A stretch of 64,000 bases of DNA, taken from JBBDWK01 sp040902885. GTDB lineage: Bacteria > Acidobacteriota > Terriglobia > Bryobacterales > Bryobacteraceae. Every line of letters begins with the position of its first letter. Position 1 is the stretch's first letter. The notes below the pieces were generated by a model that ran no database searches, was not told where the DNA came from, and was given only the letters and a program-made list of their open reading frames with translations. Made by a program: the position numbers and the translations under genes. The DNA is taken from NCBI GenBank assembly GCA_040902885.1, contig JBBDWK010000074.1, positions 1 through 64,000 on the forward strand, given 5' to 3'. Below are positions 26,645 to 35,607 of the stretch, piece after piece.

Positions 26645-27928
26645 ATGACACCAACCCAACGCATGTCCCGGCCCCTGGCCGAGGTCGATCCCGAAATTTA
26701 CGCTGCGATACGCCAGGAGGTGGATCGGCAGCACTCCCAACTGGAGTTGATCGCAAGCGAGAATTTCGTCTCCGAAGCCATCCTCGAAGCCACGGGCAGC
26801 GTCTTCACGAATAAATACGCGGAAGGCTACCCCGGCAAGCGCTATTACGGAGGCTGCGAGTTTACCGATATCGTCGAGAATCTGGCCCGTGAGCGGGCCA
26901 AAAAGATCTTCGGCGCCGAGTACGTTAATGTGCAGCCGCACTCCGGCTCTCAGGCCAATCAGGCGGCTTATTCCGCCGTGATCGAGCCGGGCGCCACCAT
27001 CCTCGGCATGAATCTCGCGCATGGCGGGCACCTCACGCACGGGCACCAGCTCAACTTCTCGGGCAAAACATACAAGGTGGTGCCCTACGGAGTGCGCCGC
27101 GAAGACGAAATCATCGATTATGAAGAGCTGGCGCGCCTGGCCGAAGAGCACCGGCCGAAAATGATCATCGCCGGCGGAAGCGCCTATCCCCGCATCATCG
27201 ACTTTGCCAAATTCCGCGAAGTGGCGGATTCCGTCGGCGCTCTGCTGCTGGTCGATATGGCGCACTTCTCGGGATTGGTCGCCGCCGGCCTGTATCCCAA
27301 CCCGTGCCGCTGGGCCGACATCGTCACTTCAACCACCCATAAAACGTTGCGCGGTCCGCGTGCCGGCATCATCCTGGCGCGCGCCGAATACGGACCCGCC
27401 ATCGACAAGAGCGTTTTTCCCGGCGTGCAGGGCGGACCGCTGGTGCACGTAGTCGCCGCCAAGGCAGTCTGTTTTCTAGAAGCCATGCAGCCCGAGTTCG
27501 CCGGCTATCAGCGCCAGGTGGCAGCCAATGCCCGCACGCTCGCCGAAGGCCTCAAGGAAGAAGGCTTCCGCATCGTATCGGGCGGCACCGACACGCACCT
27601 GCTGCTTCTCGACGTTTTCTCGCGCGGCATCCGCGGCAAGGAAGCTGAAGCGGCCTGCGACCGCGCGCGCATCACCGTAAACAAGAACGCGATTCCCTTT
27701 GACGTGAACCCTCCACTCAACCCGAGCGGCATCCGGCTCGGCACGCCCGCCGTGACCACGCGCGGCTTCCGCGAGCCGGAAATGCGCGAGGTCGCCTTCG
27801 CAATCGCTGAAGTCCTCCGCAACCTCGGCTCGGACGAAGTTCTCGATTCGGTGCGGCGGCGCATCGCTGCGCTTACAGGCAAATTCCCGCTCTATAGCTG
27901 GAAGCTTGAGCCGGCGCTTCGAAGCTGA
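26645..27928 (+). CDS. glyA: Serine hydroxymethyltransferase
   Basis: A 427-aa PLP enzyme interconverting serine and glycine with tetrahydrofolate, feeding the one-carbon pool. The N-terminus has QLELIASENFVSEAILEA and NKYAEGYPGKRYYGG; the PLP-binding lysine is in TSTTHKTLRGPRAG. Length and order fit the family. It may form an operon with the glycosyltransferase nine bases downstream and the M20 peptidase after that, though their functions are unrelated. It is divergent from the first TonB receptor. Confidence 0.96.
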   Translation: MTPTQRMSRPLAEVDPEIYAAIRQEVDRQHSQLELIASENFVSEAILEATGSVFTNKYAEGYPGKRYYGGCEFTDIVENLARERAKKIFGAEYVNVQPHSGSQANQAAYSAVIEPGATILGMNLAHGGHLTHGHQLNFSGKTYKVVPYGVRREDEIIDYEELARLAEEHRPKMIIAGGSAYPRIIDFAKFREVADSVGALLLVDMAHFSGLVAAGLYPNPCRWADIVTSTTHKTLRGPRAGIILARAEYGPAIDKSVFPGVQGGPLVHVVAAKAVCFLEAMQPEFAGYQRQVAANARTLAEGLKEEGFRIVSGGTDTHLLLLDVFSRGIRGKEAEAACDRARITVNKNAIPFDVNPPLNPSGIRLGTPAVTTRGFREPEMREVAFAIAEVLRNLGSDEVLDSVRRRIAALTGKFPLYSWKLEPALRS

Positions 27929-27937
27929 AGCCGATGC

Positions 27938-29098
27938 ATGGCCCGTAAAATCGTTCTCGATATCCGGCGACTCAAAGATTTCGGAATCGGAACTTACATC
28001 CGGAATCTGGTTCACACTCTCGCGAAGATCGACCGCGAAAACCGCTACGTCCTGGTGACGTTTCCCGCGGACGTTCACGACGTTGGACACCTGCCATCCA
28101 ATTTCGATATTGCCACCTATGCCCGGCCGGACACCGACCCCGCCGATGAGGTGGCTTTCCCGATCTTCGTGCGCAGCCTCTCCGCGGACCTGTGCCACAT
28201 CCCCCTCAACCGCGTTCCACTGGCCATGCCCAAGCCGTACGTGGTCACCATCCACGACATGAGCAGCATTCTTTACGAGAAGCACTCCGGACTTGCCATG
28301 AGCTTCCGGCGCTACCGCTTCGAGCGCGGCCTGCTGCGCGCCGCCCGCATCATCGCCGTCTCCGGCGCCACTCGCCGGGACCTGGAGCACTTCCTCGGCA
28401 TCCCCCATGAGCGCATCAGCGTAGTGTACAATGCGCCCGATCCCGCCTTTTTCCGGCACAATCACCTGGCCGACGCGCGCGCGGCCGGACCTCAGACGCA
28501 GCACCTGGAACGCCTGCGCATTCTGGAGCGCTACCAGATCGGTTACCCGTTTCTCCTGTATGCGGGGGCCATCAAGGCGCATAAGAACGTGCCCCGGCTG
28601 GTGGAGGCTTTCGCCCTCGTCCGCGAGCAGCTCGATCACGATCCCCTCTTCCAGGAGCTGCGCCTCATCATCATTGGCGACGAGGTCTCGCGCAACCCGG
28701 CCGTGCGCCGCGCGGTCATACAGAGCCGCGTGGAGAACTACATCCGCTTCCTTGGGTTCGTGCCGTTCGACACCCTTCGCGCTTTCTACGAGTGCGCCAC
28801 CGTATTCGTGTTCCCGTCTCTATACGAAGGCTTCGGCCTGCCGCCTCTCGAAGCCATGGCGTCCGGCACGCCGGTGGTTACTTCGTCCGTCAGCTCGCTT
28901 CCGGAGGTCGTGGGCGACGCCGCGGTGCTGGTCGACCCGGAGCACGTATTTGACATTGCGCGCGGAATCAAGGAAGTTCTTCTCAATGAGAACCTGCGCC
29001 ACGATCTGGTGCGGAGGGGACGCGAGCAGGCGTCGCGCTTCAGTTGGGAGCGCACCGCGCGCCAGGTGTTGGAAATCTACCGTGAGGTGGGAAAGTGA
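27938..29098 (+). CDS. Family 4 (GT-B fold) glycosyltransferase
   Basis: A 386-aa cytosolic enzyme. The N-terminal half has FGIGTYIRNLVHTLA and VTIHDMSSILYEKH, typical of acceptor-binding GT4 domains. The C-terminal nucleotide-sugar half has FLLYAGAIKAHKNVPRLVEA, then VFVFPSLYEGFGLPPLEAMA with the conserved E-x7-E, and GTPVVTSSVSSLPEVVGDAA. It probably adds a hexose, with retained anomeric configuration, to a surface polysaccharide or lipid carrier; donor and acceptor are unknown. No other polysaccharide genes adjoin. It overlaps the next gene by GTGA. Confidence 0.9.
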   Translation: MARKIVLDIRRLKDFGIGTYIRNLVHTLAKIDRENRYVLVTFPADVHDVGHLPSNFDIATYARPDTDPADEVAFPIFVRSLSADLCHIPLNRVPLAMPKPYVVTIHDMSSILYEKHSGLAMSFRRYRFERGLLRAARIIAVSGATRRDLEHFLGIPHERISVVYNAPDPAFFRHNHLADARAAGPQTQHLERLRILERYQIGYPFLLYAGAIKAHKNVPRLVEAFALVREQLDHDPLFQELRLIIIGDEVSRNPAVRRAVIQSRVENYIRFLGFVPFDTLRAFYECATVFVFPSLYEGFGLPPLEAMASGTPVVTSSVSSLPEVVGDAAVLVDPEHVFDIARGIKEVLLNENLRHDLVRRGREQASRFSWERTARQVLEIYREVGK

Positions 29099-30651
29099 AC
29101 GCTATCAAATTTCTTATTGCCGGCATGCTGCCGGTCTGCGCCGTGGCGCAAACCATGCCGTCTCTCGACCAGTTGAAGAAGGAGGCCGTCGCCGAGGTGG
29201 AGGCGCGCCGCGTCTTCACCCAGCAGATGGTGGACTCCATCTTCAGTTTCTCGGAACTGGGTTTTCAGGAGTTTGGCACTTCCGCGTACGTGACCGGCAT
29301 CCTTGAGAAAGAAGGTTTCAGCATCACGCGAGGCGTGGCGGGCATGCCCACCGCCTTCGTGGCGGCGTGGGGCTCCGGCAAGCCGGTAATCGGCTTCATG
29401 GCCGATATCGACGGCCTGCCGGAGACGTCTCAAAAACCGGGCGTGGCGTACCACGCGCCGCTCATCGAAGGAGGTCCGGGACACGGCGAGGGTCATAACG
29501 CCGGCCAGGCGGTAAACGTCACCGCGGCCATTGCGGTAAAGAAGCTGATGCAGAAGTATAAGATTCCCGGAACCATCCGCGTCTATCCGGGCGTGGCCGA
29601 AGAGCTGCTCGCGAGCCGCACCTATATGGTCAAGGCGGGGCTGTTCCAGGATCTCGACGTGATGCTCAGCTCGCATATCGCGAACGAATTTTCGACTGCG
29701 TACGGTCCGAGCGGCTCCGGCCTGGTTTCCACGCAGTACACTTTTCACGGGCAGAGCGCGCACGGCGCCGGATCGCCTTGGATGGGACGCAGCGCGCTCG
29801 ACGCCGTCGAGCTGATGAACGTGGCCTGGAATTTCCGCCGCGAGCACTTGCGGACCGAGCACCGGTCGCATTATGTGGTCGTGCATGGCGGGGATCAACC
29901 CAATGTGGTGCCGCCCCTCGCAACCGTCTGGTACTTCTTTCGAGAGTGGGACTACCAGCGCATTCGCGATCTGCATGCCCTGGGCACAAAGATCGCCAGG
30001 GCAGCGGGCGAGATGACAGATACGAAGATGACCGAGCGGGTGCTTGCATCGACCTGGCCGGGCCACTACAACAAACCGGTTGCGGAAGCGCTGCACGCCA
30101 ACATTCAGGCCGTCGGGATGCCCGAGTGGTCCGAAGCCGACGTAACCCTGGCCCGCGCCGCGCAAACGGAGCTCAAGTCGAAGGTGGAAGGGCTGCGCGA
30201 CAAGGTGGCCGAGCTGAAGCCGCCCACCGGACAACTGCGGGGCGGCGGATCGGACGACATCGCCGAAGTCTCCTGGAACCTGCCGACAGTGGTCTTGCGC
30301 TACCCCGGCAACATTCCCAACATGATCGGGCATCACTGGTCGAGCGCCATCGCCATGGCCACGCCGATTGCGCACAAGGGCTCCACCGCGGGCGCGAAAG
30401 CGCAGGCCATGACGGCGCTCGATCTGCTGTTGAAGCCCGAGCTTCGGCAGGCCGCGGCAGGCTACTTCTCCGAACAGACCAAAGAGATTAAGTGGCAGTC
30501 GCTGGTCCCGGAAGGAACCAAGGCTCCGGCCGACCTGAACCAGGACAAGATGACGCGCTTCCGGCCCGCGCTGGATAAGCTGCGCTACGATCCGTCAAAG
30601 CACAAGACCTATATGGAGCAGTTGGGCATACGTTATCCGACGGTAAAGTGA
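29095..30651 (+). CDS. Secreted M20-family amidohydrolase (AbgB-like)
   Basis: A 518-aa protein with a signal peptide (NAIKFLIAGMLPVCAVAQ). The M20 di-metal core is seen in GFMADIDGLP, GPGHGEGHNAGQAV and PGVAEELLASRTYM, followed by the lid domain (HGQSAHGAGSPWMGRSALDA) and a late HHWSSAIAMATPIAHKG segment. The metal loop, usually G-H-x-C-G-H-N in this branch, has Glu in place of Cys. It would hydrolyse an amide such as an aminobenzoyl-glutamate-like or N-acyl amino-acid substrate in the periplasm. It starts on GTG overlapping the glycosyltransferase stop. Confidence 0.87.
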   Translation: MNAIKFLIAGMLPVCAVAQTMPSLDQLKKEAVAEVEARRVFTQQMVDSIFSFSELGFQEFGTSAYVTGILEKEGFSITRGVAGMPTAFVAAWGSGKPVIGFMADIDGLPETSQKPGVAYHAPLIEGGPGHGEGHNAGQAVNVTAAIAVKKLMQKYKIPGTIRVYPGVAEELLASRTYMVKAGLFQDLDVMLSSHIANEFSTAYGPSGSGLVSTQYTFHGQSAHGAGSPWMGRSALDAVELMNVAWNFRREHLRTEHRSHYVVVHGGDQPNVVPPLATVWYFFREWDYQRIRDLHALGTKIARAAGEMTDTKMTERVLASTWPGHYNKPVAEALHANIQAVGMPEWSEADVTLARAAQTELKSKVEGLRDKVAELKPPTGQLRGGGSDDIAEVSWNLPTVVLRYPGNIPNMIGHHWSSAIAMATPIAHKGSTAGAKAQAMTALDLLLKPELRQAAAGYFSEQTKEIKWQSLVPEGTKAPADLNQDKMTRFRPALDKLRYDPSKHKTYMEQLGIRYPTVK

Positions 30652-30739
30652 GCGGCTCAAAGGTTTGGAGGGCGTCCGCAAGCGGATTTGGAAGTATTCA
30701 CGCGGTCGCGGGACTCCGAAGGCAACAGCCCTCGGCACT

Positions 30740-33034
30740 CTACCGCAGCGCCGCCTTCACGCTCCGGGCGAGCGACTCCGCCGTGTAGGGCTTCTGAACA
30801 AACCCGGCCAGGCCCTGCCCAAACTGTTTCACGGCCTCCATGGCGCTGTAGCCGCTGGAGGCAAGAACCCGGATGGAAGGCCGGATCGCGCGCAAGTGTT
30901 TCAGGGCCTGTTCTCCGCCCATCACCGGCATGGTCATGTCGAGAAGAATTGCCGCGAAGCGGTCCGGCTCCTTTTCGAACAGTTCGACGGCTTCCCGCCC
31001 ATTCGTTGCTTCGACCACCGTGTAACGGTACTTTTCCAGCGCGTTCCTGGCCGTCCTCCGGATCACTTCCTCATCGTCTACCACCAGGATAGTTCCGTGA
31101 CCAAAGAGGCTTTCCACGGCCGCGGGCGCCTCGACTGCCGCGGAGTGGCCGGATGCCGGAAACAACACCCGGAATGTGGAGCCGCTTCCCGGCGAACTGG
31201 AGACCCTGATGGCGCCCTTGTGCCCCCGAACGATGCCCAGAACGGCCGCCAGGCCCAAACCGCGTCCCGTGAACTTGGTGGTGAAGAACGGGTCGAAAAT
31301 CTTGGCCTGGGTGGCCTCGTCCATCCCATGCCCGGAGTCGTGTACATCCAGGACCACGTACCGGCCGGCCCTGAGAGTTTCGCCGCCGGGGAACGCCGGG
31401 AGGCCGCCGTCTTCGATCTGCTCCTCACGGGTGGCGATCTCCACCATTCCGCCCTCCGGCCCAATGGCTTCGGCGCCGTTGATGACCAGATTCATCACCA
31501 GTTGCTGCACCTGACCCGCGTCGGCTTCGACCAAGGGCAGGTCCGAGGCGAGATCCAAACCCAACTGGACGTTCTTGGGTAACGAAGCGCCGAGCAAGGC
31601 CGTGATCTCGCTCACCTGACGGGAGAAATCGAGCGGCTCGATGACGAACCGCCCGCGGCCGGAATACGCCAGCATCTGCGCGGTAAGCTTGGCGGCCCGC
31701 TCGCCCGCGCCGATCACGTTGTGTACCAGCACCCCGGCCGCCGAGTGTTCCGGCACTTCCTGCTGAAGGAGGCTGGCATTGCCCAGAATGCCGGTGAGCA
31801 GATTATTGAAGTCGTGCGCGATGCCGCCCGCCAGAACGCCCAGACTCTCCAGTTTCGCCGCATGAAGCAGCTGCGCTTCGAGCTTCTTCCGCTCGCTGAT
31901 GTCGATGACAACGGCAACCCATTTTCCAACGGATTCGCCGACGGGCGCCAGACCCGCCATGACAGGCACCCGCTTCCCGTCCCTGTGGACATACTCGGTT
32001 TCGTAGACGTTTGATGCCCCGGTCCGCAAAGCTTCGCGAATGGCTTCCTCGTCGCGTTCCCTGAGCTCGGGGGGAGGCAGATCGGCCCACGAAAAGCCCC
32101 CATTGGAGGCGAGTTCCTCCCGCGTGCGCCCGGCAAGCATGAGGTAAGCGTCGTTGGCCTCCCTGACCACGCCCGGCATATCCCAGAAAGCGATTCCGAT
32201 CAGGTTGGAGTCGGCAATACGCCGGAAGCGCGCTTCGCTTTCCCGCAAGGCGGCTTCCGCCAGTTTGCGTTCGGTAACGTCGCGGAAGACGAGGACCACT
32301 CCGTTGATGCTCGCGGCTTCCTCCCGAATGGGCGCTCCGCTGTCGTCGATCGGGATCCCTCTTCCTTCCTTGGCTATCAGCAGCGTATGATTCGCCAGTC
32401 CAACAATCTTGCCTTCGCGCAGCACCTTGGAAACGGGGCTCTCCACCCTCGTGCCGGTCTCGTCGTTGACGATATGGAACACCGTCTCCAGCGGCTGGCC
32501 GTAAGCTTCGCTCTCGCTCCAGCCGGTAAGCGATTGAGCCACAGGGTTCATGAACTCGACCCGGCCGGCGGTATCGGCGGCGATCACCGCGTCGCCGATG
32601 CTCGTCAGAATTACTTCAACGCGCCGTTTCTCCCGCTGCCGGTCCTGGTACTCCTTCTCTAACTGGCGGAGCCGCTCCTCGGCCAGCGCAGCGAGGAGCG
32701 CGCGCTCCCGAAAGGCTCTCCGCTGCGCTTCAGTGATGTACGCGATGAAGAATCCGCCTGCCAGATAAACAGAGAAACCGAGAATCTCGGGGAGATTCTG
32801 AAACCCAGGCGTTCCGATGGGACCGACGAAAAGGTAACTCGCAAGGAATCCCCCGAGCCCGAGAGCCACGAGCGCCGGCCCCATGCCCCCCTGCCAGGCG
32901 GCCAGAATCACCGCCACGTAATATGTGGCAAAGGCCGCCCGTTCGCCTACATAAGGATCGATAAGGTACCGGATAATCGTGGCAAGCAGGACGCTCAATA
33001 AGGCTATGGCATAAATACCGGCGAAGTTCTTCAT
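30740..33034 (-). CDS. Membrane hybrid histidine kinase (DUF4118-PAS-PAS-HisKA-HATPase-REC)
   Basis: A 764-aa sensor. An N-terminal DUF4118/KdpD-like set of three to four TM helices (about 5-105) is followed by a coiled segment, two PAS domains (about 140-265 and 270-390) and HisKA with His in GGIAHDFNNLLTGILG. The ATPase has LVMNLVINGAEAI, DSGHGMDEATQ and FTGRGLGLAAVLGIVRG; the C-terminal receiver has the acceptor Asp in AILLDMTMPVMGG and Lys in FVQKPYT. It has no output domain, so a separate phosphotransfer partner is expected. It lies 44 bases after tnaA on the same strand. A close relative starts beyond the right edge. Confidence 0.9.
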   Translation of the reverse strand: MKNFAGIYAIALLSVLLATIIRYLIDPYVGERAAFATYYVAVILAAWQGGMGPALVALGLGGFLASYLFVGPIGTPGFQNLPEILGFSVYLAGGFFIAYITEAQRRAFRERALLAALAEERLRQLEKEYQDRQREKRRVEVILTSIGDAVIAADTAGRVEFMNPVAQSLTGWSESEAYGQPLETVFHIVNDETGTRVESPVSKVLREGKIVGLANHTLLIAKEGRGIPIDDSGAPIREEAASINGVVLVFRDVTERKLAEAALRESEARFRRIADSNLIGIAFWDMPGVVREANDAYLMLAGRTREELASNGGFSWADLPPPELRERDEEAIREALRTGASNVYETEYVHRDGKRVPVMAGLAPVGESVGKWVAVVIDISERKKLEAQLLHAAKLESLGVLAGGIAHDFNNLLTGILGNASLLQQEVPEHSAAGVLVHNVIGAGERAAKLTAQMLAYSGRGRFVIEPLDFSRQVSEITALLGASLPKNVQLGLDLASDLPLVEADAGQVQQLVMNLVINGAEAIGPEGGMVEIATREEQIEDGGLPAFPGGETLRAGRYVVLDVHDSGHGMDEATQAKIFDPFFTTKFTGRGLGLAAVLGIVRGHKGAIRVSSSPGSGSTFRVLFPASGHSAAVEAPAAVESLFGHGTILVVDDEEVIRRTARNALEKYRYTVVEATNGREAVELFEKEPDRFAAILLDMTMPVMGGEQALKHLRAIRPSIRVLASSGYSAMEAVKQFGQGLAGFVQKPYTAESLARSVKAALR

Positions 33035-33078
33035 CTCAAGGCGCTGTGATGCTACCTGCCTACCATTTTACGCCTCCG

Positions 33079-34431
33079 CTAAACGGGAGATGGCCGGAAC
33101 CGCACCGAAAAATGCCGTAAAAAGGCCGGTTCTTCCACAATTTCAAAACCCCGCAGCTCGCCGCGCCGCCCGTGAACTTCGAGAATTGCCTCCACCACAT
33201 AGTCGATGTGACTCTGCGTATATACCCGGCGTGGAATCGCCAGCCGCAATAACTCGTGCCGCGCCTTGTCTCCGAACATCACCGAGCCGATCTCCACGGA
33301 CCGTATGCCCGCGTGCCGGTACAACTCCACGGCGAGCGACTGCGCCGGAAACTCGTGCCGTGGGATCTGGGGCAGCATGCGCTCGGCGTCGATATAGATC
33401 GCGTGGCCGCCAGGCGGCTCCACGATCGGCACGCCCCGATCCGCGATGTGCCGGCCCAGGTAGCCGGTGGAAGCGATGCGGTAGCGCAGATAGTGCTCGT
33501 CCAGCACCTCGCGCAGACCCACGGCAATCGCCTCCAGATCCCGTCCTGCCATGCCGCCGTAGGTGGGAAAGCCCTCGGTCAGGATCAGCAGGTTCGTCTC
33601 CTGAACGGCCAGGCGGTCGTCGTTAGTGCATAGGAAGCCGCCGATGTTCGCGAAGGCGTCTTTCTTCGCCGAGAAGGTGCAGCCGTCGGCCAAAGAAAAC
33701 ATCTTCTGAGCAATCTGTTTCGGCGTGGACTGCCGGTATTCCGGCTCGCGCTGCTGGATGAAGTATGCGTTCTCGGCGAACCGGCAGGCATCGAGGTAGA
33801 GCGGGATCGCGTGCCGCCGCGCCACGGCGCGCACGGCCTCCATGTTGCCGATGGAGACGGGCTGCCCGCCGCCCGAATTATTGGTCGCCGTGAGCATGAT
33901 GAGCGGGATGTGGCCCGCGCCCTCGCGCTCGATCAGCCGCTCCAGCGCTTGCACGTCCATGTTGCCCTTGAAGTCCATGCGCAACTGGGTATCGGCGGCC
34001 TCGGGGACAGGCAGGTCCACGGCGCGCGCGCCGGTGAATTCGATGTTGGCGCGCGTGGTGTCGAAGTGCGTGTTGTTGGGAACCACGTGGCCGGGCCGGC
34101 ACATCACCGTAAACAGGATGCGCTCGGCGGCGCGGCCCTGATGCGTCGGGATGACGTGCCGGAAGCCGGTCAGCTCCTGAACTGCGCCGCGAAACCGGGT
34201 GAAGCTTTTGCTGCCCGCGTAGGACTCGTCGCCGCGCATCATGGCCGCCCACTGATTCGTGGACATCGCGCTGGTGCCCGAATCCGTCAGCAGGTCGATC
34301 AGGATGTTCTCCGCATCGATCTGAAAGAGGTTGTAGCCTGCCTTTTCGAGCAGCCGCTCCCGCTCCTCGCGCGTGGTCTCGCGCAATGGTTCCACGCTTT
34401 TGATGCGAAAGGGCTCAATAATGGTCTTCAT
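33079..34431 (-). CDS. tnaA: Tryptophanase (tryptophan indole-lyase)
   Basis: A 450-aa PLP beta-eliminating lyase giving indole, pyruvate and ammonia. PLP site Lys in TFSAKKDAFANIGG; other landmarks are LIDLLTDSGTSAM, IPTHQGRAAE and GGQPVSI. Tyrosine phenol-lyase is very similar, so the specificity sites were compared: where that enzyme has Met-Glu-Arg (RSMERG) this has RSVEIGS, and near the C-terminus it has LRHFSV (His) not LRFF. Both choices are those of tryptophanase. No tryptophan permease and no TnaC-like leader with a Trp codon are seen. Divergent from an ABC importer. Confidence 0.88.
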   Translation of the reverse strand: MKTIIEPFRIKSVEPLRETTREERERLLEKAGYNLFQIDAENILIDLLTDSGTSAMSTNQWAAMMRGDESYAGSKSFTRFRGAVQELTGFRHVIPTHQGRAAERILFTVMCRPGHVVPNNTHFDTTRANIEFTGARAVDLPVPEAADTQLRMDFKGNMDVQALERLIEREGAGHIPLIMLTATNNSGGGQPVSIGNMEAVRAVARRHAIPLYLDACRFAENAYFIQQREPEYRQSTPKQIAQKMFSLADGCTFSAKKDAFANIGGFLCTNDDRLAVQETNLLILTEGFPTYGGMAGRDLEAIAVGLREVLDEHYLRYRIASTGYLGRHIADRGVPIVEPPGGHAIYIDAERMLPQIPRHEFPAQSLAVELYRHAGIRSVEIGSVMFGDKARHELLRLAIPRRVYTQSHIDYVVEAILEVHGRRGELRGFEIVEEPAFLRHFSVRFRPSPV

Positions 34432-34511
34432 CGCACTGCGTCACGGGCTTAATTGCACTCGTGGCTGCAACTTCCGGCATAATGGTTTCGAATTGCAGCG
34501 CATCGAGTTCA

Positions 34512-34527
34512 GGTTCTCGGGAGAACC
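34512..34527. promoter_or_regulatory. Perfect 7-2-7 inverted repeat between tnaA and the ABC importer
   Basis: GGTTCTC-GG-GAGAACC in the 126-base divergent region, 81 bases before tnaA and 31 bases before the binding-protein start. A candidate operator serving either or both genes. Confidence 0.42.
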
Positions 34528-34557
34528 ATTGCCCTCGTTGTCCGCGCGGAGGCGGCG

Positions 34558-35598
34558 TTGACGTCTTCCTGCACAAGGAGAAGCCTGATTACGGGGGCGC
34601 TCACGGCGGGATGCGCGCGGCGCGGCCAGCCCGCTCTCACTGTTTTCACCTGGGCCGGACCGTGGGGCCAGACTTTCGAACGCGCCCTCAAGCCGCTTTT
34701 CGAGCAGGCGACTGGAGCGAACGTCGTGTTCGACAACGGCTGGGGCGAGGACATTCCCAAGCTGCTGGCCGCCCCGCCGGACCAGCCTCCTTACGACGTG
34801 ATGATCGTCGCTCCGTATATTGCCTACGCCGTCATCCGCCGCAAATACTTTCAGAAACTCGACTGGGGCAAAATCCCAAACGCGCGCCTCTTTCATCCGG
34901 CCGTCCGCCGGAACTGGGTCTTCGAGGAAAATTGGGGCCTCACGTGGCCGGACGCCTTGCATACCGGCATTTACAACGTATCCACCGCGCCGCGCCCCGT
35001 ATCCTGGAGTGAGGTGCTGGATCGCGATCCCGGATTATACCGCGCGAGCTACATGTCGCTGTACACGTTCTCCGCGGCGCGCTATCCCGGCCGCGCCGCC
35101 GAAGCGATCGCGCAAGACTTCGAAGGCGCATTCGCTTTCGCCCGCGAGCAGCGGCGCAAAGTCTCCTATTGGTGGCCCACGTCTCCGGACATGGCGTTCA
35201 ATCTGCTGCAGGGCAACGTCAAGACCGGGAACATCCATAGCGTCGACGCCTTTGGATTGCTGCGCAACCAAAGCTCGCTCGACGTCTTCCTGACGGAGGA
35301 CCGCGCCCACTTTCAAGCGATATGGCTGGTTCCACGGGGCACGCGGTATCGCGAGCTTGCGCACGAGTTCATCAATCAGTTCGCCAGCTCCGAATTCCAA
35401 CGCGAGTACGCGGCCGCCGGGTTCCCCACCTCCGTTCCGGCGCTGGCGCGGGAACAAGCTCGCCGCGATCCGCTGTGGGCGCGGATCAATCCTCACGCCG
35501 AAGCCGATTTCGACAAGCTCCGCTACTATCCGTACGACACATATCTGCGACACTGGGACGACATGACCGGAAGGTGGAACCGGGAGATCCTTGTCTAA
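34558..35598 (+). CDS. Polyamine-type ABC solute-binding protein (Tat lipoprotein)
   Basis: A 346-aa binding protein. The N-terminus TSSCTRRSLITGALTAGCARR combines a twin-arginine signal with a lipobox (LTAGC), so it is probably exported folded and lipid-anchored at Cys19. The mature part follows the PotD/PotF-like fold with LTVFTWAGPWG near the start and YDVMIVAPYIAY in the middle. TTG start at 34558 has GGAGG five bases upstream. ATPase and two permease genes follow. Ligand is inferred as spermidine/putrescine-like or another small organic cation; binding residues cannot be confirmed by eye. Confidence 0.83.
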   Translation: MTSSCTRRSLITGALTAGCARRGQPALTVFTWAGPWGQTFERALKPLFEQATGANVVFDNGWGEDIPKLLAAPPDQPPYDVMIVAPYIAYAVIRRKYFQKLDWGKIPNARLFHPAVRRNWVFEENWGLTWPDALHTGIYNVSTAPRPVSWSEVLDRDPGLYRASYMSLYTFSAARYPGRAAEAIAQDFEGAFAFAREQRRKVSYWWPTSPDMAFNLLQGNVKTGNIHSVDAFGLLRNQSSLDVFLTEDRAHFQAIWLVPRGTRYRELAHEFINQFASSEFQREYAAAGFPTSVPALAREQARRDPLWARINPHAEADFDKLRYYPYDTYLRHWDDMTGRWNREILV

Positions 35599-35607
35599 GG
35601 TTCGCCG

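Noticed and set aside
26525..27265. N-terminal extension of the first TonB receptor frame by about 247 residues
   Set aside because: It runs through the divergent glyA gene and the intergenic dyads; a signal peptide with a good ribosome-binding site begins at 26524.
33079..34431. Tyrosine phenol-lyase as the identity of the beta-eliminating lyase
   Set aside because: Overall wording is close to that enzyme, but the Arg and Phe that set its specificity are Ile and His here, as in tryptophanase.
34441..34506. A 20-codon minus-strand ORF just upstream of tnaA, considered as a TnaC-like leader
   Set aside because: It contains no Trp codon and no Pro at the expected end context; only a chance small ORF can be claimed.
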